From: CAYQDF01 sp964416175
Lineage (GTDB): Bacteria; Chloroflexota; Anaerolineae; Anaerolineales; UBA4823
DNA: 17,678 nucleotides
Reading direction: 5' to 3'
Assembly (NCBI GenBank): GCA_964416175.1
Contig: CAYQDF010000064.1
Span: 1 to 17,678, forward strand
The notes under the pieces: generated by a model
Told to the model about the DNA's origin: nothing
The model's database searches: none
Seen by the model: only the letters and a program-made list of their open reading frames with translations
In this document: positions 5,777 to 13,624 of the stretch, piece by piece
How positions within the stretch are numbered: position 1 is the stretch's first letter
Layout of the letters: each line of letters begins with the position of its first letter
Program-made: the position numbers and the translations under genes

Positions 5777-7541
5777 ACGAGTCCGGAACAACGGCAATAA
5801 CGCTGGAACCGTTCTCCTGGGGGAGCAGCATCAGGTCCCGGAAGGACCCCGAGGTGCTCCGCCACAGCAGGGCGAACCCCCACCCGTGCCAGCGCCAGAG
5901 GCTCACAGCATTCCCCTCCAGCGCGACCAGCTCCTGGACCCGATCGCCATCCAGGTCCCCCAGCTCGACTTCCAGGATCGGCTCGCTGACGGCGGACCCG
6001 CCCCACAGGACACGGTACGCCCCGCCTCGGTAACCCAGGATGAAAGGATGACTGGTCTCGAAGCCGCCGGGAGCGTCTTTGGAAAGCGCCAGGAGCAGTT
6101 CTCCCCGCCCATCATCATTCGGATCTCCCAGGGCAAGGTCCACGACGCGCCATTCTGCCGGGCTCTGCCAGGCCAGCTCCCCTCCCTGATAGATCAGCGC
6201 ACGCCCTCCCTCCAGGCGGATGATTTCCGAAGCTCCATCTCCGGTCAAATCGATCCCTCCCGAGCGAAAGATGCCAGACCCTTCGCCCGGGGGGAGCGCC
6301 ACCTCCCGGCAGGGCTGCACTTTGCAGGTGAAACCCAGGCGGGCCGGCGGTGGAGCGATCCGGGCCAGCAGGTCCGTAGATTCTCCGCGCACCATCCAAT
6401 GCGGTCGCGGGCCGGCTTTAACCGGCAGCGCCTGGACCGCCCTCAGCCCTCCGGAATCGAGGTAGGCCCGCAGGGCTAACCCTTCTCCGGTCTCACCCCA
6501 TCCCTGGTCGAAAACGAAATTGCCCAGGCTGTAAGCAGCGAGGCCGATCTGCGAATTTTGACCGGCCTGGCGCGGCAAGATCTCGATTTCCTGAGCGACG
6601 TGAGGGTGGCTGCCCACGATCAGGTCCGCCCCGGCCTCTACCATGATCCGGGCAAGCTCGCGCTGCGCGGGGTCCGGGTGCAGCTGGTATTCCCGGCCCC
6701 AGTGGACGAGCACGACGACGATGTCCGCCACCCGCCGCGCCCGGCGTATGGCGTCAAGGACGGGACTGGCATCCGGCGAACCTTTCCCGAGGCTGGTCGT
6801 GCTTGCTGGTAAGATAAGCCCCGCTTTGTTCGAATCGCCGTCCGTATGGTCGGGGAGGGGGATAAAGTTAAACGCCAGGAAAGCGATGGAAATCCCGCCC
6901 GAGCGGCGTACCACCGCCTGGAAAGAGCCTGCACAGATAAAGGAGACTGGATCGCATTCCACCCCTAACGGTATGATGCCCGCTCCGGCAAGGCGGGCCG
7001 CAGTGTTCGCCAGACCCGCCTCGCCAGCATCCAGGGCGTGATTGTTCGCCAAGGCGAGAAGGTCGAAACCGGCCGTGCGCAGCTGCGCCAGCGCAGTCAC
7101 AGGCGCCAATAACCGGTAAGGCGCATATCCCGGACTCTCGACAACGCCCGGTGCAGTCCCTCCAGCACCGTGAATCAGGTCCTCTCCCGCAGGCGTTAAG
7201 TCTGCCGGGATCGCCCCCTCGAAGTTGCCCACCGCCAGGTCAGCGTTCCTGAGCGGCGCGGCAACTTCCCCGAAGACCTCCCCGCCTGCTGCCACCCCCC
7301 TCCCAAGCATCACGTCGCCGACGAGGGCGATCTCGACCAGCCGTTCGGAATTTGCCGGCGCCTCCCCGCCGCGCAGATAGATCCACGGGTAAGCCGGGTC
7401 GGCGCGATGCTCAGGATATTGCCTCGCTTTAGTTTCCTCGGCGCCCTGGCGCGTTCCCAGGTCCACCGCTCCCAGGCTGGATATCAGGCCAACCAGGAGC
7501 ACCCTGAAGACGAAGTCACCAGTCCGGGGGCTGATTCGCAT
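5760..7541 (-). CDS. CapA-family metallophosphatase-like protein with C-terminal FG-GAP/VCBS motifs
   Basis: This 593-residue protein probably sits at the outer face of the membrane. Residues about 11-25 form a hydrophobic signal or anchor. Residues 70-350 are a CapA (poly-gamma-glutamate biosynthesis) domain of calcineurin-like phosphoesterase fold, with GDVMLGR (75-81), GNFEG (105-109), NNH (166-168), HWGREY (280-285), GSHPH (310-314) and YSLGNFVFDQ (337-346). The C-terminal third carries three calcium-loop motifs spaced about 40-55 residues: DLTGDGASE (431-439), DPNDDGRGE (473-481) and DLDGDRVQE (529-537), as in FG-GAP/VCBS beta-propeller blades. The ATG at 7541 lies inside the DUF3160 gene (26-nt overlap), with AGGTGA 12 nt upstream. 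Similar CapA domains occur in proteins of unknown role, so polymer synthesis is not assured; no capB or capC is nearby. Confidence 0.88.
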   Translation of the reverse strand: MRISPRTGDFVFRVLLVGLISSLGAVDLGTRQGAEETKARQYPEHRADPAYPWIYLRGGEAPANSERLVEIALVGDVMLGRGVAAGGEVFGEVAAPLRNADLAVGNFEGAIPADLTPAGEDLIHGAGGTAPGVVESPGYAPYRLLAPVTALAQLRTAGFDLLALANNHALDAGEAGLANTAARLAGAGIIPLGVECDPVSFICAGSFQAVVRRSGGISIAFLAFNFIPLPDHTDGDSNKAGLILPASTTSLGKGSPDASPVLDAIRRARRVADIVVVLVHWGREYQLHPDPAQRELARIMVEAGADLIVGSHPHVAQEIEILPRQAGQNSQIGLAAYSLGNFVFDQGWGETGEGLALRAYLDSGGLRAVQALPVKAGPRPHWMVRGESTDLLARIAPPPARLGFTCKVQPCREVALPPGEGSGIFRSGGIDLTGDGASEIIRLEGGRALIYQGGELAWQSPAEWRVVDLALGDPNDDGRGELLLALSKDAPGGFETSHPFILGYRGGAYRVLWGGSAVSEPILEVELGDLDGDRVQELVALEGNAVSLWRWHGWGFALLWRSTSGSFRDLMLLPQENGSSVIAVVPDSLEPDR

Positions 7542-10197
7542 AAACGACGTTCGTCACCTGCCAGGCTGACCAGGTCTCCTCTTCGATCAGTTCCAGGGTG
7601 TATGTCACGTCCAGATCGTAAGGCCCGCGCCTCGCGATGGATTCCTCCTCGTAATAAGGGTAATCCTCGGTATAGGCGTAGAGGCTATCCTGCCAGGTCT
7701 CGCGCACCGTGACGACCGCCCTGGTGGGGGCCTGCAGGTCGAACGACCGGATCTGGGACCCGAGCAGCTGGTGCCCCAGGTAGCGCTTCTCGGCCAGCCA
7801 TGCCTGGATCTGGGACCGGATCTCCGCCAGGTCGCCGCCTGCATTGGGCAGACTATCAGGGGACTGATACCAGTAAGCGTTGGTCAGGCTCTGCTGGAAA
7901 GTGAAAATCGCGCTGTCCAGCGCCGAGTACTCGCCGGCCTGGACCAGGAAGCTGGAGGTCCACGCCGGCAGGGGAGGCGCCTCTCCCGAGTCGAGCATCT
8001 GGCGCCATTTCTCGTCCGTCAGGCGGTCGTCGATCGGCCAGGGAAACTCGTAATAGGAAAATACACCGCCTTTGTTCACCTGGAGGAAAAACGAGCCGTC
8101 CTCTTTCGAGATGGGGACCACCACGAAAATCGGGTTGACGCGGCCCACGGCTTCTTCGAGGACCAGGCCGGGGTCCGGATCGGTTGCCACGTCGGCGATC
8201 ACCGCGGCCTGAGGCTCTTCTTCCATGAAGCGCGGCGCAGAGGGGTCTTCCATGTCCGAATCAGCGGCAGCCATCGTCAGGTTTTCCAGCTCCCCGCCGA
8301 TGTAGCGGATGCGGGTGTATTCCTCATCAGTAAGCGGCTCGCCGCGCAGCTCCTTTTCTGCCATCACCTGCAGGGCGCGGCTCAGGTCTTCGAGCTGCGC
8401 CAGGCTGTGCGCATCGAGATCGTCCAGCAGCCCCCGGCTATCCAGGCCTGCGCGCGTCATGGCGGTCAGGGCAGCAAGGCGGGCGAAGAATCCTGGAACC
8501 GGCTCAACATATCCTTTGGGAGGTTCGGGGGGCGGAGGCGGCGGACCGGCTCCCAGCTCGGCGTACACCTGCTTGGCGTACAGGATGGTGTCATGCTTCA
8601 ATTCCGCCCAGCTGCCCAGCACGGTATTCAGCTGCTTGTCCAGCCAGGCGTTCGAGCGCATGAAGGCCGGGTAGCCCTCGCCAGGTTCCTCCAGGAGCGG
8701 GTAGAAGGTGTAAAGCCATGCATTGTAGAGGGTCTCTGTCCAGTCTGAAGCAGTCAGGCCCGCCGTCCAGGCGCGCATTTTTTCCATCTGCGCGGCGTAA
8801 TTCTCATAACTGGTCTCCCCCATCTCTTCCAGCAGCTGGTAGGCGCGCTCGGAACCCATGGCTGCGGGGATGTCCAGCCCTTTCGGCAGGCCGCGCCGGT
8901 TCTCGCGCGTGCCCACGTTGCGGTAGATCAGCTGACGGAAAATGTAGGCATCGGGGACGAACCGCTGGCCCATGAAGCGCAAGCCTTTCGTCGCCTCCTC
9001 GGCTTCTTCCGTGTCCATGATGACAAGGCCCAGGATCCGCGGAGGCGGGAGCTCGAAAGCCTGCTGGATGAACTGGTCCAACCTGGCCTCGTCGACCAGG
9101 TCGCTGACTGCTGGCCGAGAGCCGTAAACGCTGTCCATCACATCCAGGTATTGAAGCGCGGTCAGGTCGTCGCTGCGGCCGACGAAGAACACTGTCGGGC
9201 TGTATAGGTCCAACCAGGCCTCCAGCGCGGGCCTGCCGTCCACGACCGCTTCCCGCAGGGCGTACGCCAGCAGCAGCGCGGAACGCGTCTCCGCTCTGCC
9301 GACCTCCGGGTCTTTGGTCTTCAGGCGAAAAGTCATGCGCCCGTACCACATCATGCTCTTGAAGTAGGCTTTCAGCGCCTCGCTGCGCGTGTAGTGGCCG
9401 CGCGGGATGTACTGGGTGTAATCCTCGCCGAACTCCAGGCCAGGAAAGAGCGGGGAGGGCAGGATCCCACTAGCTTCTTCGATCAGCGCCAGCTCCACCT
9501 GGGCGAGGTCGGCAGCGTAGCCAGGCACCTCGAAGTTCGGGTCCAGCAGCTGGCCCGCGACTGCGACGAAAGCCACAGTACGCTTCGCGGCGTCTTCCCA
9601 CTCCGTGCCCTGGAGCTCCTGGTACAGCCGGTCTGTTTCAGCCAGCAGCGCCTGGTTCAGGTTCCCAAGGAGCGGGATGAACCGCTCGAGCTCGGCTGTA
9701 CGCAGTACCTTATCGAAGATCAGGTGGTAAACGTGCAAAAGCGCATCGCTGGTGACGAAGACCGGGAGGTTGTCGTAGCGGGCTTTTTCGTACAGGGTGA
9801 AAAACTCTTTCTCCAGCCCCGGACTGACCACGAAGCCGTCCTGCGCCAGCCGCGCCCGGTGTTCCTCGGAGAGCAAGAAGGGGACGCGGACGTTGCTCAG
9901 ATCCTCCGCGATCGGCTCGTGGAACACCGCGGGAAGGACCTCGAGAGCCGGTTCGCGATACTCGGCAAAGACGGGCAGCGCTGCGGCCTCTGGTGCGCTG
10001 GGCGTTGGAACCTGCGTGGTTCCTTCAGACGTTATCTGCGGCTTTGGTTCCGTTGGCGTTGAGATGAGCGTTCCTTCGCTTTCCGGCGCTTCGGTCTTCT
10101 CTGGGACTGGTGAGAAAATCTGGCAAGCCCCAATCAGGAACACAACAGCGAGAATCACAAACCCCCCTCCCCTGAGAGACTTTATTCTGTTGTCCAT
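7516..10197 (-). CDS. DUF3160 lipoprotein
   Basis: This 893-residue protein is predicted to be exported and lipid-anchored. A basic N-terminus (MDNRIKSLRG) and hydrophobic core end in the lipobox LIGAC with Cys25, followed by a Thr/Pro/Glu-rich linker to about residue 70. The large folded part matches the DUF3160 family as I recall it (VPFLLSEEHRARLAQDGFVV, NLPVFVTSDALLHVYHLIFD, with a GYSTP-free, mostly helical middle). A six-proline run (AGPPPPPPEPPKG) marks a hinge near the centre, and the last third is beta-rich. The function of DUF3160 is unknown. GGAGGG lies 8 nt before the ATG at 10197. The 3' end overlaps the CapA-like gene by 26 nt, so the two are probably made together and may act in the same envelope process. 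Confidence 0.85.
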   Translation of the reverse strand: MDNRIKSLRGGGFVILAVVFLIGACQIFSPVPEKTEAPESEGTLISTPTEPKPQITSEGTTQVPTPSAPEAAALPVFAEYREPALEVLPAVFHEPIAEDLSNVRVPFLLSEEHRARLAQDGFVVSPGLEKEFFTLYEKARYDNLPVFVTSDALLHVYHLIFDKVLRTAELERFIPLLGNLNQALLAETDRLYQELQGTEWEDAAKRTVAFVAVAGQLLDPNFEVPGYAADLAQVELALIEEASGILPSPLFPGLEFGEDYTQYIPRGHYTRSEALKAYFKSMMWYGRMTFRLKTKDPEVGRAETRSALLLAYALREAVVDGRPALEAWLDLYSPTVFFVGRSDDLTALQYLDVMDSVYGSRPAVSDLVDEARLDQFIQQAFELPPPRILGLVIMDTEEAEEATKGLRFMGQRFVPDAYIFRQLIYRNVGTRENRRGLPKGLDIPAAMGSERAYQLLEEMGETSYENYAAQMEKMRAWTAGLTASDWTETLYNAWLYTFYPLLEEPGEGYPAFMRSNAWLDKQLNTVLGSWAELKHDTILYAKQVYAELGAGPPPPPPEPPKGYVEPVPGFFARLAALTAMTRAGLDSRGLLDDLDAHSLAQLEDLSRALQVMAEKELRGEPLTDEEYTRIRYIGGELENLTMAAADSDMEDPSAPRFMEEEPQAAVIADVATDPDPGLVLEEAVGRVNPIFVVVPISKEDGSFFLQVNKGGVFSYYEFPWPIDDRLTDEKWRQMLDSGEAPPLPAWTSSFLVQAGEYSALDSAIFTFQQSLTNAYWYQSPDSLPNAGGDLAEIRSQIQAWLAEKRYLGHQLLGSQIRSFDLQAPTRAVVTVRETWQDSLYAYTEDYPYYEEESIARRGPYDLDVTYTLELIEEETWSAWQVTNVVYANQPPDW

Positions 10198-10218
10198 GGC
10201 ATCAGCCCTCCAGGAAAG

Positions 10219-10224
10219 ATTATA
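10219..10224 (-). promoter_or_regulatory. Consensus -10 box of the DUF3160-CapA operon
   Basis: The minus strand reads a perfect TATAAT here, only 21 nt before the ATG at 10197. A weak TTACCG lies 17 nt further upstream. If transcription starts the usual 6-8 nt after the box, the leader is about 14-16 nt and begins almost at the GGAGGG ribosome site. Confidence 0.5.
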
Positions 10225-10337
10225 CTCCCAGGGGCTGCACGCGGTAATTATCCAGGGATACTACACATAAACGAATCTGTTCGATGAATTCGATCGACCA
10301 GGGCATGGAGCACCCGGGAGGTTCGGTGCGTAATAAG

Positions 10338-12209
10338 TCAGGCGTGTTCTCGCGCTGCCAGCAGGACTTCTTTAGCCTTCTTCGTCTGCTTCCCGCGCTC
10401 TTCGGTGTCCAGGATGCGTTTGCGGATACGGACAATAAGCGGGGTTACTTCCAGCAGTTCGTCTTCGGCGAGGTATTCGATCGCCTCGTCCAGGCTCATC
10501 CCCCGCGGCGGGCTCAGGCGGATCTCAATGTCTCTATTCGATGAGCGCATGTTGGTCAAATGCTTCTTCTTGCACACGTTTACCACCAGGTCTCCCGGGC
10601 GCTGGTGCTCTCCAACCACCATTCCCTCGTACACTTCCACTCCCGGACCGTAAAAGAGCACGCCGCGCTCCTCAGCGTTCTTCAACCCGAACGTCGTGGT
10701 CTCGCCTGCATCCCATGCCACCAGCGAGCCGTTGGAGCGCCCGCTCAGCGCGCCTGCCTTAGGCAGGTAGCTGTGAAAAAGCGTATGCAACACTCCCAAT
10801 CCCCGGGTTGCGGTCAGGAACTGGTAACGGAAACCCAGCAGGCCTCGTGTCGGAACCAGATAGACCAGTCGGACATTTCCGTCGACCGTTTCCCGAATAT
10901 CGATCATCTGCCCGCGGCGGCTCCCCAGCATCTCGACCACAACGCCGACGGTATCGGCCGCAGTGTCGATGTGCACTTCCTCGAACGGTTCGAGCATCTC
11001 CCCGGATTTGCCTTGCCGGTAAATCACCTCCGGTCGTGAGACCTGGAACTCGTACCCCTCGCGGCGCATGGTCTCGATCAGGATCGCCAGGTGGAGCTCG
11101 CCCCGCCCCGAGACCAGGAAAGCATCGGCGTTGTCCGTTTCGGATACCCTCAAGGCGACGTTCTGGCGCAGCTCGTCGAGAAGTCGCTCGCGCAGCTCTC
11201 GAGAAGTGCCCCAGCGTCCTTCGCGCCCAGACAACGGCGATGTGTTAACCCTGAAAGTCATCTGCACGGTCGGCTCTTCGACCCGAATGGGTTCCAGGGC
11301 GACCGGGTTTTCCGGGTCGGCCAGGGTCTCTCCGATAGCAATGCCCTCCAGTCCCGCCAGGGCCACGATCTCACCGGCCTCAGCCCTGGCAACTTCGACG
11401 CGCTCCAGCCCCTGGTGAACGTAAAGGTAGCGAGCCCGCTCCGGCAGAATCTCGCCTCCCTGGGTCAGGCGCGCCAGGGGTGCGCCAGCATGCAGCCGGC
11501 CGGCATAGATGCGCCCCACTGCCGTGATCCCCCGATAATCATCATATCCAAGAGTCGTGACCAGCAGCTGCAACGGGGATTCGGGGTCCACCATGGGCGC
11601 CGGGATGCGGCGCAGGATGGCCTGGAACAGTGGCTGCAAGTCAGGCCCCAGCTCCGGGGTAAGCCCGGCCTGTCCGGTGACCGCGTTGGCGTACACCACC
11701 GAAAAATCGGCCTGGGCGTCGGTCGCGCCCAGCTCGATGAACAGATCGAAGGTCAGGTTAAGCGCCCTGATCGGGTCGGCGTCTCTGCGGTCGACCTTGT
11801 TGATCACCACGATTGCCTGGTGGCCCCGTTCCAGAGCCTTCTTCAGGACGAAGCGGGTCTGCGGGCGCGGGCCTTCCGCGGCATCCACCAGCAGCAGCAC
11901 CCCATCGACCATGTTCATCACCCGTTCGACCTCCCCGCCGAAATCAGCGTGCCCGGGAGTGTCGACAATGTTGATCTTGACCTGCTCTCCGCGTTCAGCG
12001 TCCCATATCTGGATCGCGGTGTTCTTCGCAAGGATCGTGATGCCGCGCTCGCGCTCCAGCGCGTTCGAGTCGAGCACCCGCTCGGCGACCTGCTGGTTCT
12101 CGCGGAATACGCGCGCCTGCTTAAGCAGCCCGTCCACCAGGGTGGTCTTGCCGTGGTCGACGTGGGCAATGATGGCGATGTTGCGTAAATCAGTTCGTTC
12201 TCGAATCAT
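10338..12209 (-). CDS. typA: Ribosome-associated translational GTPase TypA/BipA
   Basis: This 623-residue protein is a full-length TypA/BipA (family about 600-615), an EF-G-like GTPase that binds the ribosome and aids 50S assembly and stress or low-temperature growth. G motifs are complete: AHVDHGKT (15-22), RGITI (55-59), DTPGH (83-87) and NKVD (137-140). Further landmarks are the BipA-typical LERERGITI, SGRGELHLAILIETMRREG, and the C-terminal region with LVPTRGLLGFR, FHSY, EGMVVGEH and KKKHLTNMRSS. The ATG at 12209 has only a modest GGGA site upstream. It lies 114 nt downstream of the RNA helicase gene on the same strand with a terminator between them, and I see no strong promoter of its own, so it may depend on read-through or on a weak promoter near 12250-12290. 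Confidence 0.97.
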   Translation of the reverse strand: MIRERTDLRNIAIIAHVDHGKTTLVDGLLKQARVFRENQQVAERVLDSNALERERGITILAKNTAIQIWDAERGEQVKINIVDTPGHADFGGEVERVMNMVDGVLLLVDAAEGPRPQTRFVLKKALERGHQAIVVINKVDRRDADPIRALNLTFDLFIELGATDAQADFSVVYANAVTGQAGLTPELGPDLQPLFQAILRRIPAPMVDPESPLQLLVTTLGYDDYRGITAVGRIYAGRLHAGAPLARLTQGGEILPERARYLYVHQGLERVEVARAEAGEIVALAGLEGIAIGETLADPENPVALEPIRVEEPTVQMTFRVNTSPLSGREGRWGTSRELRERLLDELRQNVALRVSETDNADAFLVSGRGELHLAILIETMRREGYEFQVSRPEVIYRQGKSGEMLEPFEEVHIDTAADTVGVVVEMLGSRRGQMIDIRETVDGNVRLVYLVPTRGLLGFRYQFLTATRGLGVLHTLFHSYLPKAGALSGRSNGSLVAWDAGETTTFGLKNAEERGVLFYGPGVEVYEGMVVGEHQRPGDLVVNVCKKKHLTNMRSSNRDIEIRLSPPRGMSLDEAIEYLAEDELLEVTPLIVRIRKRILDTEERGKQTKKAKEVLLAAREHA

Positions 12210-12224
12210 ACTGATCCCAATCAG

Positions 12225-12248
12225 AAAACGGCCGCCTGTCGCGGCCGC
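12225..12248 (-). terminator. Intrinsic-terminator-like hairpin with T4 tail after the helicase gene
   Basis: On the minus strand CGGCCG, a 7-nt loop and CGGCCG form a GC-only stem (a G-U pair can extend it), followed directly by TTTT. It starts 76 nt after the helicase stop and ends 15 nt before the typA ATG, so it could end helicase transcripts or attenuate typA. Confidence 0.55.
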
Positions 12249-12323
12249 AGCTCCCTTCTTTAAACCAGCGGGAGGTCATACTTCTCCACAGGTTTCCCAG
12301 CCCGGTCCCTGGGGCCACTTGGC

Positions 12324-13436
12324 TCAGCTGCCAGCCAGCTTCCGCTGCTCCAGCGGGCGGCCCAACAACCGCTCGATCGTGCGCATCATCGGCAGGTCAG
12401 CCTGGGTGACCAGGGAGAGTGCCGTACCCCGCTCTGTCATCCGCCCGGTGCGCCCGATCCGGTGGGTGTAAGCCTCCGCTGTGTCGGGCAGATCGTAATT
12501 GATCACGTGCGAGATGCCGGAGACATCGATCCCGCGGGCAGCAATATCCGTGGCAACCAGGACGTTTACTCGCCCACTGCGGAAATCCCTCATCGCGGCC
12601 TGCCGCCTGCTCTGAGACAGGTTCCCCTGCAGCGATGTTGCCGAGATCCCATCTTTCATCAACTGCGTGGCGAGTTTTCTTGCCCGGTGCTTCGTCCTGG
12701 TGAAAACAAGCACGCGGGAGATCTCAGGCCGGCGGAGCAACGCCAGGAGTGCCGCGGCTTTCTGGGTTGGCTGGACGGGATATATGGCGTGGTTGACCGT
12801 AGCTACCGGGCGAGAAGTGCCCAGCTCGACGGTCACCGGTCGCTGGAGGAACTCGTCTACCAGCGAGCGCACTTCCCGCGGCATCGTCGCGGAGAACAGC
12901 AGGGTCTGCCGCTTGGCAGGTAATTTAGCCAGAATCCGGCGGATGTCAGGGAGAAAGCCCATGTCGAACATTCGATCGGCTTCATCCAGAACCAGGATTT
13001 CGATTGCGCTCAGGTCGACGGCGCGCTGCCCCATCAGGTCAAGCAGCCGGCCCGGGCAGGCCACGACAATCTCGATACCCGCCCGCAGACCCTTGATCTG
13101 GGGTTGGGCGCTGACTCCGCCGTAAATGGTCAGGCTGCGCAGGCCGGTCAGCTTCCCCAATGCGTTGACGACCTCGTGGGTCTGCTCGGCCAGCTCACGC
13201 GTGGGAGACAGGATCAGGGCGCGCAGCTTACCTTTCTGCCCATGTATGAGGTGCTGAAGAATGGGCAGAACGAAAGCGGCTGTTTTCCCTGTGCCGGTCT
13301 GAGCCAGGCCCAAAACGTCCCGGCCCTCCAATATAGGCGGAATCGTACGGCTTTGGATGGGGGTGGGTGTGGAGTAACCGACAGCTGAGATCCCCGCGTT
13401 TATCCGGGGATGAAATGCAAACGAGACAAAATCCAT
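12324..13436 (-). CDS. DEAD-box RNA helicase, RhlE-like, short form
   Basis: This 370-residue ATP-dependent RNA helicase has just the two RecA-like domains and almost no C-terminal tail. The motifs are in order: aromatic Phe plus Q motif (GYSTPTPIQ, 20-28), motif I AQTGTGKT (45-52), Ia PTRELAEQ (78-85), GG, TPGR-equivalent CPGR (127-130), DEAD (151-154), SAT (182-184), IV VFTRTKHRA, V ATDIAARGIDV, and VI HRIGRTGR (325-332). The start at 13436 (MDFVSFAF) is chosen because AGAGGA lies about 6-7 nt upstream and the RhlE-type N-terminus begins there; the same frame is open to 13622, but the extra 62 residues do not look like helicase sequence. RhlE and CsdA-type helicases act in ribosome assembly and RNA decay in the cold, which fits the neighbouring typA. 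Confidence 0.95.
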   Translation of the reverse strand: MDFVSFAFHPRINAGISAVGYSTPTPIQSRTIPPILEGRDVLGLAQTGTGKTAAFVLPILQHLIHGQKGKLRALILSPTRELAEQTHEVVNALGKLTGLRSLTIYGGVSAQPQIKGLRAGIEIVVACPGRLLDLMGQRAVDLSAIEILVLDEADRMFDMGFLPDIRRILAKLPAKRQTLLFSATMPREVRSLVDEFLQRPVTVELGTSRPVATVNHAIYPVQPTQKAAALLALLRRPEISRVLVFTRTKHRARKLATQLMKDGISATSLQGNLSQSRRQAAMRDFRSGRVNVLVATDIAARGIDVSGISHVINYDLPDTAEAYTHRIGRTGRMTERGTALSLVTQADLPMMRTIERLLGRPLEQRKLAGS

Positions 13437-13496
13437 GATGGGTCCTCTTGGCATAAGATTGAGCCAAGGCGAACCCCAGCCCTCCCGCTCCCGTCG

Positions 13497-13519
13497 TGGA
13501 TAACTTTTATCCATTTTTT
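13497..13519 (+). terminator. Small AT-rich hairpin followed by T6 between divergent genes
   Basis: TGGATAA (13497-13503), a 3-nt loop and TTATCCA (13507-13513) form a perfect 7-bp stem followed by six T on the plus strand. No plus-strand gene precedes it, so a terminator role would concern antisense transcripts coming out of the helicase gene. On the minus strand the same bases lie in the helicase leader and could be an RNA structure or an operator palindrome. The shape is clear, the role is not. Confidence 0.3.
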
Positions 13520-13534
13520 GGAAGCGGACACCGC

Positions 13535-13543
13535 AGTATACCA
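13535..13543 (-). promoter_or_regulatory. Candidate extended -10 promoter of the RNA helicase gene
   Basis: The minus strand reads TGGTATACT, an extended -10 with five of six bases matching TATAAT. No good -35 lies 16-18 nt upstream. It would give a helicase leader of about 90 nt containing the hairpin at 13497-13513; long structured leaders are common for cold-induced helicases, which is only suggestive here. Confidence 0.35.
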
Positions 13544-13624
13544 TGGATTTGATGATCCACACGAAACCCGCAGCAAACTGGAGTAAAATCGGATTGTCGA
13601 CCAATCCCGTCCAAGAAGGCAAAA

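Noticed and set aside
5187..6479. Plus-strand open frame of 430 codons
   Set aside because: It shadows the zinc-ribbon gene in another frame and then runs antisense through the CapA-like gene, with no recognisable domain.
11091..12188. Plus-strand open frame of 365 codons
   Set aside because: It is fully antisense to typA, whose identity is certain; the long frame follows from high GC codon usage.
13437..13622. 62-residue N-terminal extension of the helicase
   Set aside because: It crosses the candidate promoter and palindrome; the AGAGGA site and RhlE-like N-terminus support the start at 13436.
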